Assembly (NCBI GenBank): GCA_943737045.1
Contig: CALSFV010000048.1
Span: 496,001-560,000, forward strand
Reading direction: 5' to 3'
DNA: 64,000 bases
Source: Parapristionchus giblindavisi
Lineage: Eukaryota; Nematoda; Chromadorea; Rhabditida; Diplogasteridae
In this document: in pieces, positions 22,901-29,667 of the stretch
Layout: every line of letters starts with the position of its first letter
How positions within the stretch are numbered: position 1 is the stretch's first letter
Notes under the pieces: generated by a model
What the model saw: only the letters and a program-made list of their open reading frames with translations
Databases searched by the model: none
Told to the model about the DNA's origin: nothing
Position numbers and translations under genes: made by a program

Positions 22901-25513
22901 GACAATGTCATTGATTAAAGTCGACGGTTTTCTGTGTTTCTTTCCGATACTTGATACAGTTTTCTCTATTGAAACAGTAATATCGTTGATTACTTTGTCG
23001 ACAGAAGTAGGTCTTTGTATTCTATATTTAGTGCCTTTCATTAATATATTAGCTAATTCTTTATTTTGTATAATATCAATGTCACCAGTACATACATGTC
23101 CATAATGTTTATCGACATATCTGTGATATTTGAAACATGAACAAGGAGAAGACAATATCCTATCTATGTCTTGTCTAGATAGGGTTTTGAGAAACTGTCC
23201 GTAATTGCAGAATATTGAAGATACTGGATTATCTAATGAATATGAAAGTTGAATTCTGGTTTTATCATCTTCTGTAAGAGTTTTGAATGAATCTTTCATG
23301 GTTGCTGAGTTCATCATCTTGCTCAAACCTATTTTCTCCATAAATTTTCCCAAAAATGGTAGTTTTAAAATGACTTTGTTACTGTTATCGTATTTTCTCT
23401 CTTTGAAATTTTTCCAGTAATGAGGACATACAACACTATATATTTTGTATTTCATTTCATGTGATAACTGACTAAACTCGTTAGTTGCTGTGAATATTTC
23501 TATCCTGGAAAGAGTATGATGCGGCAGTTTTCTACTGTACATAAAAAGTTCTCTTGTTCAGATAATTTCTATTTCACGAACGATTTCTTCAATAGATTTG
23601 GTACATTTGTATTTCGGCTTTCTTCGTTTTCTATTTCGAGCTCTATTACCACGATTTCTAATGTTGTCTTCGATATGTAGAGAGTAATATGGATGAGATC
23701 GTTTCTCCAATGGATTAATACCTTCTGAAATGTATCCAAAGTTTTTAATTGAGTCATTCAGTCCAAGTGGATATGCACTGTTTAGAGCTTTAATCCATAG
23801 TAATTCTTTTCCTCGGAGTTCACTCTTACCCTTTCCGTAGTCTAATATATCGATTGTGAAAGATTCTTTATCATGACCTACTTCTTTGAAATGTCTACTT
23901 AGAAAGGTTTTCAATTTGTTGTTTGAAAAGGAGTAACGATGTTGACTCATTCTTGCTTTGACAGTTTGAGTAGTTTCTCCAACATATTGCATACCACAAA
24001 TTACACAACTGATCATATATATTACATTCTTTGATTTACATGATAGATTATCAGGTTTATTTGTGAGGAAAACGTCATTAGTGATGTTGCTAAGAGCTGC
24101 TGTTTTCCATTTCATCTTGGGACAGATAACACATCTTGCTTTACCACATGACGATCCTGTATGATTCGAATAATTTCCCAGTGTGAAAATGCTTTTACCT
24201 TCTTCCCGCTTAATTGATTTACAAGTAGTTAAAGATGAAGGCGAGTTTTCGGTTTTAGGCTTTGCGAGCTGGTTAAGGGATGCTCATCCCGAGGCTTTGT
24301 GGGCCGGTCGAACGGACAATTTGGTGGGACTGCCACCGAGGTGCGACTCCCTAAATAGGGAACCTCTACTAGCCGGACCGCTTTACACCCCCACACTCCG
24401 CCCGACCTTTCGTCGGTGTGGTAGGGTGGTCACTGCCGTCCTTATCAATAAAATATTACGCATATGAAAAGTTTTTTATAGAGATATAAGCTAGGTTGTA
24501 TAGTTACTCAAGTAAAATGAGCTAAGTAATTAATAAAAAGTTTATTATAAAAGAAAGGAGTTCAAAGTGCAGTAAACAAAAGAGCTATGCATAGTTAGTT
24601 ACGATTAACTAGTCTAGAAAGGTTTGACAAACTGATTTGTCATAATATTTTATATGGGAAGAATACTCTCCTGTAATAGTACCGTAATCTTATGTGGTGT
24701 TAAAATCTTGGAAAAGTAGATGGAAAAGTGAAAAGTATTTTGCGATTGTAAAAGTAGATGGAAAAGTAACAATCAAGCACTCGCACAAAAGGTTTTTATT
24801 GTAAAATTTTGTCAATTACGAATCTATGCTACTCTTTTATAATCGCAAAATTAGCACTACTTTTCACTTTTCCAAGATTCTAACACCATATTAAATAACC
24901 GAGTCGGAATCAGAGATGTTCGTTAATGAAAATTTTCGTTAATTCGTTAAGTCGTTAAATTAACGAAAAATAAGACGTTAATTTTCGTTAATTTCGTTAA
25001 CTTTCGTTAATGGTCAAAGTATGAAATTTTTTTCCAAACACGTTTATTTATTAGAACAACATGAACGGTGATGTTCCATAAATCGATATATCAATTGATT
25101 TTAAGCGAATACAACTTTAAAAACTGGAAAAAAAAAGAATTTTGACAAAAAAAATTTTTTTGCCTAAAAGTGCGGTTCTAATTTGTAAGAAAAATACGCT
25201 TCTCTAGCATCCAATCCCTCATTTTCATAAACAAAACAATTAACGAAAATTAACTTATTTTCGTTAATTCGTTAATCGTTAAAATTTAACGAAGAATATC
25301 GTTAAAATTAAGGTTTTTCGTTAATTCGTTAATCGTTAATACCATCTCTGGTCGGAATCATGCCTTCATTGATCAATCAATACTCTCTCATAATATTACC
25401 GTAATCTTAAGGTCGCTCGTGCTATCTACTTCCTCGCGGGACCCGATTCGACATTCACCACTGGCGATCTACTGCGCGTTGACGGCGGTCGTGGTATCAT
25501 GCATCCACGATGA
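10954..25513 (+). CDS. short-chain dehydrogenase/reductase, 10 exons, complete
   Basis: NAD(P)-dependent oxidoreductase of the classical SDR family; the substrate cannot be told from sequence. Exons: 10954-10975, 11350-11408, 11691-11771, 13154-13246, 15834-15922, 17524-17614, 17968-18074, 19203-19266, 20594-20650, 25412-25513. All junctions are GT-AG and in phase, giving 765 bases (254 residues plus TGA), the normal size for the family. Seen: cofactor motif TGASSGIG (residues 7-14), VNAAG (86-90, where NNAG is usual), catalytic S139 in NVSSI, Y152 and K156 in YCMSK, then PG at 182-183. The 5' exon is only 22 bases. The introns carry a nested antisense gene, five tRNA genes, MITEs and a 3.6-kb Penelope-like element. 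The donor of exon 2 (GTTACC) is weak, but no better one keeps the frame. Coding sequence is intact, so the gene is probably functional. Confidence 0.92.
11882..12002. mobile_element. 121-bp TTAA-flanked palindromic MITE in SDR intron 3
   Basis: Ends TTAAAGGGAGCG and CGCTCCCTTTAA, the cleanest member of the family also at 5239 and 19290. Imperfect palindrome throughout. Non-coding. Confidence 0.9.
12022..12180. mobile_element. MITE with CATGCGTGGGC / GCCCACGTATG ends
   Basis: Terminal inverted repeats CATGCGTGGGCGG and CCCACGTATG enclose tracts of CGGGTGGGTCGG type. Relatives with the same ends lie at about 27381-27576, 33980-34115, 53681-53867 and 63284-63467. Confidence 0.7.
12347..13138. 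mobile_element. 792-bp foldback element with 8-bp target duplication
   Basis: Ends GATGCCGGTACGAA and its reverse complement, with arms of about 320 bases. Both sides carry a perfect 8-bp duplication GATTGACC (12339-12346 and 13139-13146). The arms contain tandem CCGAGATTTCGGAACCAACG units. 8-bp duplications are typical of hAT-class transposases, but these ends do not start with CA, so the class is open. The right duplication ends only seven bases before the start of SDR exon 4. Confidence 0.85.
13724..15090 (-). CDS. MSP-domain protein with Lys/Glu-rich tail, 6 exons, nested in SDR intron 4
   Basis: Complete minus-strand gene: exons 15070-15090 (ATG), 14893-14961, 14552-14668, 14202-14315, 14015-14074 and 13724-13960 (TAG 13724-13726). 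All introns are GT-AG and all exons are whole codons; 618 bases, 205 residues. Residues 1 to about 115 form a major-sperm-protein/VAP-type immunoglobulin-like domain: TYVKIKNPSKDRYLFKIKC, the loop with FRIRPPLGYIKPGE, and YRKSDETEKQARVEW. The last 78 residues are almost entirely Lys, Glu and Asp. In nematodes single-domain MSP-like proteins are mostly cytosolic and sperm-associated (family knowledge); no membrane anchor is seen, unlike VAP. It lies wholly inside an intron of the SDR gene on the opposite strand, so the two transcripts would overlap. Confidence 0.9.
15923..16065. repeat. 26-bp tandem repeat at the SDR exon 5 donor
   Basis: GGTACGGTAGGGATATTGAT-type units recur every 26 bases (GGG at 15947, 15973, 15999, 16025, 16051). 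The first unit begins at the splice donor itself (GTACGG at 15923), so each unit carries a copy of the donor-like GGTACGGT. Confidence 0.93.
16744..16815 (+). tRNA. tRNA-Glu (TTC), copy 1
   Basis: 72 nt. Acceptor stem TCCCATG/CATGGGA, A box TGGTCTAGTGG, anticodon stem CGTGG/CCACG around loop TTTTCAC (anticodon TTC), B box GGTTCGATTCC. No intron. First of five in tandem inside an SDR intron, same strand. Confidence 0.98.
16890..16961 (+). tRNA. tRNA-Glu (TTC), copy 2
   Basis: Identical to copy 1 over 72 nt. Flanks also match: ATCTCCGTCC upstream, GCTTTGTTTTGTAT downstream, the T run serving as a Pol III terminator. Confidence 0.98.
17037..17108 (+). tRNA. tRNA-Glu (TTC), copy 3
   Basis: Identical 72 nt, in a repeat unit of 147 bases. 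Confidence 0.98.
17184..17255 (+). tRNA. tRNA-Glu (TTC), copy 4
   Basis: Identical 72 nt, 147 bases after copy 3. Confidence 0.98.
17331..17402 (+). tRNA. tRNA-Glu (TTC), copy 5
   Basis: Identical 72 nt, 147 bases after copy 4. Its downstream flank is slightly diverged and followed by a truncated unit. Confidence 0.98.
18255..18603 (-). mobile_element. 349-bp TIR element with internal tRNA-like Pol III boxes (family 1)
   Basis: Read on the minus strand it starts TTAAAGGTGGAGACCCGCG and ends with the inverted match CGCGGGAGTCCACCTTTAA (22-bp ends, two mismatches). Inside are an A box TAGCGTAGTGGTAAAAC and a perfect B box GGTTCGAATCC about 40 bases apart, in tRNA spacing, followed by ATTGCCGAAC. 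A TTAA at each edge fits a TTAA target duplication. Relatives: 39965-40275 and the tandem units at 7961-8990. No protein coding. Confidence 0.8.
18849..19031. mobile_element. MITE with CATACATTTTC ends (about 180 bp), SDR intron 7
   Basis: Ends CATACATTTTCGG and GAAAATGTATG enclose TATATGGTGGGTCGATT and TATATAGTGGGTCGACTC tracts. Other copies: 20351-20528, about 31468-31634, 34186-34362 (inverted), 49350-49507, 55403-55586, and one split by a LINE at 58504-58587 and 61310-61388; partial copies near 18181-18700 and 19870-19965. The most numerous small element in the window. Non-coding. Confidence 0.85.
19290..19410. mobile_element. 121-bp TTAA-flanked palindromic MITE, SDR intron 8
   Basis: Ends TTAAAGGGAGCG and CGCTCCCTTTAA. 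Inserted about 25 bases after the exon 8 donor. Confidence 0.9.
20127..20181. repeat. near-perfect hairpin, stem about 23 bp
   Basis: GCGAAAATTCG, then TGTAGGGAGTC, a short ACGTAAG loop, and the complementary arm back to CGAATTTTCGC with one mismatch. A single arm of the same sequence appears near 54577. Confidence 0.85.
20351..20528. mobile_element. CATACATTTTC-type MITE, SDR intron 8
   Basis: Same family as 18849-19031; the right end is slightly diverged (GAAAATGTCTG). It ends 65 bases before SDR exon 9. Confidence 0.75.
21452..23542 (-). CDS. Penelope-like reverse transcriptase
   Basis: 696 residues counting from the first Met. Makes cDNA from element RNA. Motifs in order: a CSCF...GHVCTGD N-terminal region (about 133-154), DKASGNYAF (261), GIPKMHKTPIKFRF (330), motif A ADFASLFTNLP (412), motif B GIPQGNNASPQIAD (497), catalytic YIDD (541-544), then a LDLQI motif. 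These match the Penelope-like/telomerase-related RT branch, not LINE or LTR types. The frame is uninterrupted. The preceding endonuclease stop (TGA 23558-23560) is in the same reading frame 15 codon-bases upstream of this Met, so the two may be one polyprotein broken by one TGA. Confidence 0.93.
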   Translation of the reverse strand: MYSRKLPHHTLSRIEIFTATNEFSQLSHEMKYKIYSVVCPHYWKNFKERKYDNSNKVILKLPFLGKFMEKIGLSKMMNSATMKDSFKTLTEDDKTRIQLSYSLDNPVSSIFCNYGQFLKTLSRQDIDRILSSPCSCFKYHRYVDKHYGHVCTGDIDIIQNKELANILMKGTKYRIQRPTSVDKVINDITVSIEKTVSSIGKKHRKPSTLINDIVNKVIKHIIPKIKEKLNKLNLNIDAKDLTRYTKQLKQLKNDFIITMVDKASGNYAFTCKKLYLKMMEQEMNTSNDNERTYVQVNDLDYESKIKDHLQFTLSMSIPRNMECALPRIYGIPKMHKTPIKFRFITGAHNSSLKPLSIQLQRILKFLQNHFKSYCNFTSRHNGINVYFSVQNTFKVLNGFKNNAIEKNNIFCADFASLFTNLPHKVVKEKLYYLIDLLFKNANSEFINVQGTYVRYDKTNSLEKGITYHKNDIKLMLDYILKNSYAFYGGTYYKQERGIPQGNNASPQIADLTLAVMEFQYLSKKVKAGHTLAYSLNRTYRYIDDLFHMSSKCKDFIKLTRQMYHKSLSLERTNNQDDSCAFLDLQIDIINNGQVKTSLYNKTDDYEFNVIRYPHYQSNSPVNIGLNTLHSETIRIYRNCSEYKDFVNRMKSLTKYFISIDYPIYLVHKRIFRTLNTNPSISIKYATSNSDICMRCL
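23558..24283 (-). CDS. GIY-YIG endonuclease domain of the Penelope-like element
   Basis: Nicks target DNA for retroelement insertion. The core reads NVIYMISCVICGMQYVGET: the GIY-equivalent VIY and YIG-equivalent YVG are separated by a CxxC pair, as in animal Penelope endonucleases; then ARMSQHR with the conserved Arg, His residues in SRHFKEVGH, and GKELLWI with the conserved Glu. The first Met is at 24115, but the frame stays open to 24283, and a Cys cluster (CGKARCVIC) lies upstream of that Met. So the true start is probably upstream, non-AUG, or lost. The C-terminus is basic (RNRKRRKPK). It ends at TGA 23558 directly before, and in frame with, the reverse transcriptase. Confidence 0.88.
   Translation of the reverse strand, partial: ASLNQLAKPKTENSPSSLTTCKSIKREEGKSIFTLGNYSNHTGSSCGKARCVICPKMKWKTAALSNITNDVFLTNKPDNLSCKSKNVIYMISCVICGMQYVGETTQTVKARMSQHRYSFSNNKLKTFLSRHFKEVGHDKESFTIDILDYGKGKSELRGKELLWIKALNSAYPLGLNDSIKNFGYISEGINPLEKRSHPYYSLHIEDNIRNRGNRARNRKRRKPKYKCTKSIEEIVREIEII
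24250..24480 (-). ncRNA. GC-rich, hairpin-dense leader of the Penelope-like element
   Basis: Sharply more GC-rich than its surroundings. Short perfect stems sit side by side: GGGATG/CATCCC, GGTGG/CCACC, TCCCTA/TAGGGA inside GAGGT/ACCTC, and CCGAC/GTCGG inside CCACAC/GTGTGG. A 4-bp GGTC/GACC pairing could close the group. This looks like a folded RNA (ribozyme, IRES or packaging signal). I found no clear hammerhead core here. Confidence 0.45.
24695..24888. mobile_element. 194-bp MITE with about 22-bp terminal inverted repeats
   Basis: Left end TGGTGTTAAAATCTTGGAAA; right end TTTCCAAGATTCTAACACCA, inverted with one mismatch. Non-coding. Confidence 0.85.
24911..25350. mobile_element. hAT-type MITE, 440 bp, 8-bp target duplication
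   Basis: Ends CAGAGATG and CATCTCTG, flanked by a perfect 8-bp duplication GTCGGAAT (24903-24910, 25351-25358). Inside, tandem and inverted TTCGTTAATTCGTTAA units fill both arms. A CA...TG end with an 8-bp duplication is diagnostic of hAT transposition. It lies about 60 bases before the last SDR exon. Confidence 0.92.
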
Positions 25514-26028
25514 GGATACGGTACCCGCGAGGGATACAAAAAAATTACAAAAATTAAGGGTTACTTTATCTGGTTAATAGAGCAATTGTAAGATATTTAT
25601 CCGTTTCTATTGTATTGGTTTTAGGTTTTTGCAGTATACTAAAATAAAAATCACAGTGATCCGTGTATTTGTAAGAGATCTGTTCTAGATGCTTATGATC
25701 GTTTTGAAGTTGTAAGTGATATAAAGATATTTATTATATTAATGCAAGCTCGTGTTTGTATGCAGGAAGTAAAAATTAACTTTAATTGAAGAAAGCAAAT
25801 GATAATTTATTATTATTCCAAGTAGTGTTGTCGAAAACACTTCACAGGATCATTTCTGTAGTTTGTATTTCACATTAACCTTCTTCCTAAAACACTGGTT
25901 TATATTTTCATGTTTGAGTTAGCGTCAGTAATTCCGGGCGAGAGAATTACTTCCAACTCTACATCTGTCTGAAACCTCGGAAACTCGGAATTTGAAACCC
26001 GCATCTTTTCAGCACCTCGAATTCAAAG
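25514..26028. other. SDR 3' flank; no further gene seen
   Basis: AT-rich DNA after the SDR stop codon. A polyadenylation-type ACTAAAATAAAA lies near 25640. No other feature recognised. Confidence 0.5.
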
Positions 26029-26030
26029 TA

Positions 26031-26653
26031 CAGTACCGTGCAAAAGTATATCCACTTTTGCTTTTTTCGTCATAACTTTTTTCAAACTCAACCGATCATG
26101 TCCAGCTTTTCAGGGATTATTTTGAGTGTTTTCACGCATTTCACAAATTAGCCCGGGTGAACTCTTACTGTGAAATTCATTTCGAATTTATCAAAAGTCA
26201 CAAAAGTGAGATTTTCGTTTTCTTCGATTTCTTCTGAATTTTTTTCACTCATATCGCTACCAAAAAAAACAAAAAAACAAAAAAAATTAGTCTTCCTCAT
26301 TGTTTGAACATAGATTGAAGTTTAAAACTATCGCATGGCATCTTGGTAGTAAGAATCTATCGATATCCGAGCGAAAACTCATTTGTCGTGGACGTCAGAT
26401 GTGGCTGCCCGCAGACACCCTCTTACAGCAGGTCCGCGTGTCTGTTTCGACTATCCACAAGGTCATCAAAACTTCAATCTATGTTCAAACAATGAGGAAG
26501 ACTAATCAACGACCTCGCAAGACGATTTTGACATCTGATTGCCCGATTACCCGCATCTCGAAGGAGAACAAGAGGTTTGCGGCAATGGACGTCAAGCGAG
26601 AACAGGAGGAATATCACCAAATTGTTGTACGTAAAGCTTCTAAACCTGGTTGA
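26031..26653 (+). pseudogene. Tc1-like transposon, 5' end and transposase N-terminal remnant
   Basis: CAGTACCGTGCAAAAGTATA at 26031, preceded by TA, has the form of a Tc1-family terminal repeat. From 26300 an open frame encodes a Tc1-type paired/HTH region: SIHKVIK-like helix, RPRKTILTSD, ITRISKENKRFAAMDVKRE. Tc1 transposases have this RGRPRKTT...R.I.R..K.N...T..D. pattern before the catalytic DDE domain. The frame stops at 26653 and no complete DDE domain follows. Dead fragment. Confidence 0.75.
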
Positions 26654-27056
26654 AAAGATGTTTAAGGAAATGAAATGGGTCTCTAGGACATTAATGTTGT
26701 CCTCATTACTCATAATTCCATTCATATGGGCCAGCGGGGAAACCCAGCTACAGAGAAACAACTCCACAACATCAACGATTCTCATCCATGCTTCAGGATG
26801 GTCATCTGGTACTTCAAATCAAATTTAGTGCCAACCTGACGACAAACATGGGTGATTCCCCCCGTACCAATCATCAGAAACTTGATTTCGTCTGTGAATA
26901 CGGAATACTTCTATTGTTAGGGTGTCCAATGAATGAGCTCTTTTACCCATGCGATTTTACTTTGCGAATCGCTTCGGGGATCAACGGTTTCTAGATATGC
27001 CGACTTCCGAATAGTCCCACGCACGAATACGACATTGCACGATGTACTCAAACACC

Positions 27057-27296
27057 TCAAATATCTTTTTTGCCAGGTTTAGAAGCTCTATGTGCCCCAA
27101 TTTGGTGAAATTCCGCCTGTTCTCGCTCGATGTCAATTGCGTTGAGCCTCGTTTTCTCCTTCCAGATGCGGGTAAGCGGACAATCAGATGTCAAAATCGT
27201 CTTGTGGGGTCGTACCTTAGTCCTATTCACTTTTGCAGGGTACTGTATGACATTCCGCTTTCGGTTGTCCGGGTTCTTTCTCAAAGTCTGGAACAT
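27057..27296 (-). pseudogene. second Tc1-like transposase remnant, inverted
   Basis: Minus-strand frame with RPHKTILTSDCPLTRIWKEK and AIDIEREQAEFHQI, clearly homologous to the frame at 26300-26653 but independently mutated. The two lie head to head, about 400 bases apart. Confidence 0.75.
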
Positions 27297-27380
27297 CGGT
27301 GATGCCGGGTTTCTACTCTTTTCTAAAGAGTGGTTTGTGCAGACAATTTTTTTCCATGGTAAAAGTGTTTAAATATATCC

Positions 27381-27786
27381 CATACATGGGCGCCGACATG
27401 GGGGGGAGGTGCCCCTTGTGAAATTATGGCTTTTCGAAAATTTGTGGAATGCCCCCTGTAAAATTGACATTTAGGTGAATTTTTTTTGAAAAAAAGTGAA
27501 GGCACCCTGTGAAATTAGCCATTTTTCGTTCGGACCCCCTTCAGAATCGAGCTTCAGGTGCTCCGCCCATTTATGATATACTCTTCTTTTTTCCCTCTAA
27601 CTTTTGAAAATCATTTTTTAGACATTTTCAAATATCCGACTGCACTTACGACATACACTCGTTTTCAAAGGCATAGTGGCATCTCTCAATATGCTCTTCA
27701 TCACGCACACTATTTCTCCGTTCTCTAACAGCGAGAGAGCGTAGACCGTTGAAGGGACCGTTGTCAAAGGTGTCATCTCCTTCAAG
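27381..27786. mobile_element. degraded MITEs: CATACATGGGC type (27381-27576) and TTAA-type (about 27664-27786)
   Basis: The first starts CATACATGGGCGCC and ends GGCGGAGC.../ATAAATGGGCGG-like on the other strand. The second keeps the central ACACTATTTCTCCGTTCTCTAAC and GAGAGAGCGTAGACC of the 120-bp family but its ends are worn. Confidence 0.5.
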
Positions 27787-28084
27787 ATAGTTGAGTTTCT
27801 AATTCCGTCGTAATAATTTCTCTTAATTTTGATTGTTCTCCAACATGATTGCGTAGCTTACTTTTCCAGCATCTACAGAGCTATATCCATTTTCCATGTC
27901 CATGTTTAGCTATAATGCACAATAAAAATGCATCTATCATATCAGTGCCCAGTGCTGAAGAGCAAGTCAAGTCCACGTGAAGAGTAAATCAAAAGTAAAG
28001 GCGCACGATAATGTAACCAAATCAAAAGGGAACGATTAAAATTATGTATTGTACGGCCTCGAGAGTACCGCGGTCAATCGAGCA

Positions 28085-28515
28085 CTTGGCATTTATTCAT
28101 TTATTTATTTATTTATCGTACACCACAAGGGTGTTTCAACAAGTGTACAGGACGTTCGAGTGCAAGAAAGTATGCGAAATATCACACTTTATAACAGAAC
28201 GGTATAATTCTTCATGAAGACCTAAAATAAACTTAAGTTCAATAAAAAAATTAAAAATCAAATTTAATTTAATTTAAAATCGTCACTCATCTTTTTATAT
28301 TCATTCGCGGTGATTGTTTTCGTTGCGATCGGTCGACTGGCTCTATAACAACAATCATACGAAGTCCAGAGTGTGACATCTCCACCAATGCGGCTACTAT
28401 TACTGTTTGTTGCTGCCGTATCATCGGTTGAAGGGGTAGGTGAACTTATTATAGATGAAGAGACCGAAACACCATGAAGATCAGCATTTATTAATTTTAC
28501 TAATATTTTTTTCAT
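28085..28515 (-). mobile_element. retroelement 3' tail with an upstream open frame
   Basis: On the minus strand, GTGGTGTACGATAAATAAAT followed by more AAAT units forms a tail also seen at about 29476-29505 (plus strand) and 56792-56825 (minus). AAAT-type tails are usual for RTE-like LINEs and their SINEs. Upstream on the same strand is an 83-codon frame (28264-28515), Ser/Thr-rich, which I do not recognise; it may be the end of the element's protein or chance. Confidence 0.4.
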
Positions 28516-29143
28516 ATTTACAAACTATTATAAAACCGTGCATGCATTTCACCCTTTTGTACATTTTAATTTAGTTATCCAGTTCTTTTCGTCTACAATG
28601 ATATGAAAATCGCTGGATAAGAAAAAAATTAATTTGCAACTCTCCTCTCTGGCTGTATTCTCTGAAAAAACACCTGGTTGAGGGGACTACCTCATTTTGG
28701 AATGTCTGTTTTGGAATAGAGATCTTTTGGAACGGGATGTTTCGAAACGAAGAGGTTTTGTAACGGGACATTTCTGTACAGCGTGGATCTTTTCGAACAA
28801 TTTTAGTAAAAATATAAAAATGATCCAAAATGTCTCCTTTCAAAATGGAAGTAGTGCCGGGCTGCTCCAATGCTTTTTCTGAATAAGTATCAATTTTTGA
28901 AATTGTGTTTCTTTATTCAATTTTTTTTCGTCAAATTGCTGCAAAATACTATAAAGTGTCAAATTGGAGGAAAAGATCACAGCTCGATACAACTCCCTCA
29001 GCAACGGTGCAAACCAGTAGTTCATCGCGAAATCTTGTTTTAGTATATATTTTAATTGTTTAAGGAAAAAATCTCTTTCACTTTTCTCCAAGATGCAAAA
29101 TAAATTTATTCATGTATTTATTTATTTACAACTATGCTTGCAG

Positions 29144-29570
29144 TTCGTGCTCAGCGGCTCTGTGGCGTGCAATAGGGTGATTCCCGGAAGAGGGGACGGC
29201 AGCATCAGCGCTATAGTAGAGATCCATCAACTCAAAGGGGTATGGGATCTTTGAAAATTGGCAAAATGCCAAAAAATAATCTATCTGTGACCCCGCCCCA
29301 TCCATCATCTTAATCTTTATCTACCGTTCTTGAGAGTATATTGATTAATGATTAATTATTATTGTTTACTTCACAATTTTTCGACAATATCGTTCGTTAA
29401 ATACTGTGAGCTTGCAATAGAGAAAATACAACGGTCAATCTTTGTCACAAGATCGAAGTTAATCAGTGATATTTGGTGTACGATAAATAAATAAATAAAT
29501 ATTTTTCAGGACAAGCACCTGGCCTATGGTTGGCATAGCATTAGATTTATGCCCGGCCACCATGTGAGTT

Positions 29571-29667
<97 letters not shown>

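Larger units (their letters stand above)
20870..24480 (-). mobile_element. Penelope-like retroelement with endonuclease 5' of reverse transcriptase
   Basis: Minus-strand element filling most of the last SDR intron. Order 5' to 3': GC-rich structured leader (about 24480-24290), GIY-YIG endonuclease frame (24283-23558), reverse transcriptase frame (23542-21452), then a 3' region with ribozyme-like words (20972-20900). Canonical Penelope elements have the endonuclease after the reverse transcriptase; the reversed order is described for the Naiad/Chlamys groups. Sequences resembling GAGTCGGAA...TTCATTGATCAATCA lie on both sides (20767-20803 and about 24901/25351-25378), possibly a target duplication. 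Outer limits are approximate. Confidence 0.85.

Noticed and set aside
20767..25382. Flanking GAGTCGGAA...GATCAATCA repeats as a proven Penelope target duplication
   Set aside because: Similarity is imperfect, other insertions lie between, and the right copy is split by a hAT MITE; kept only as a possibility.
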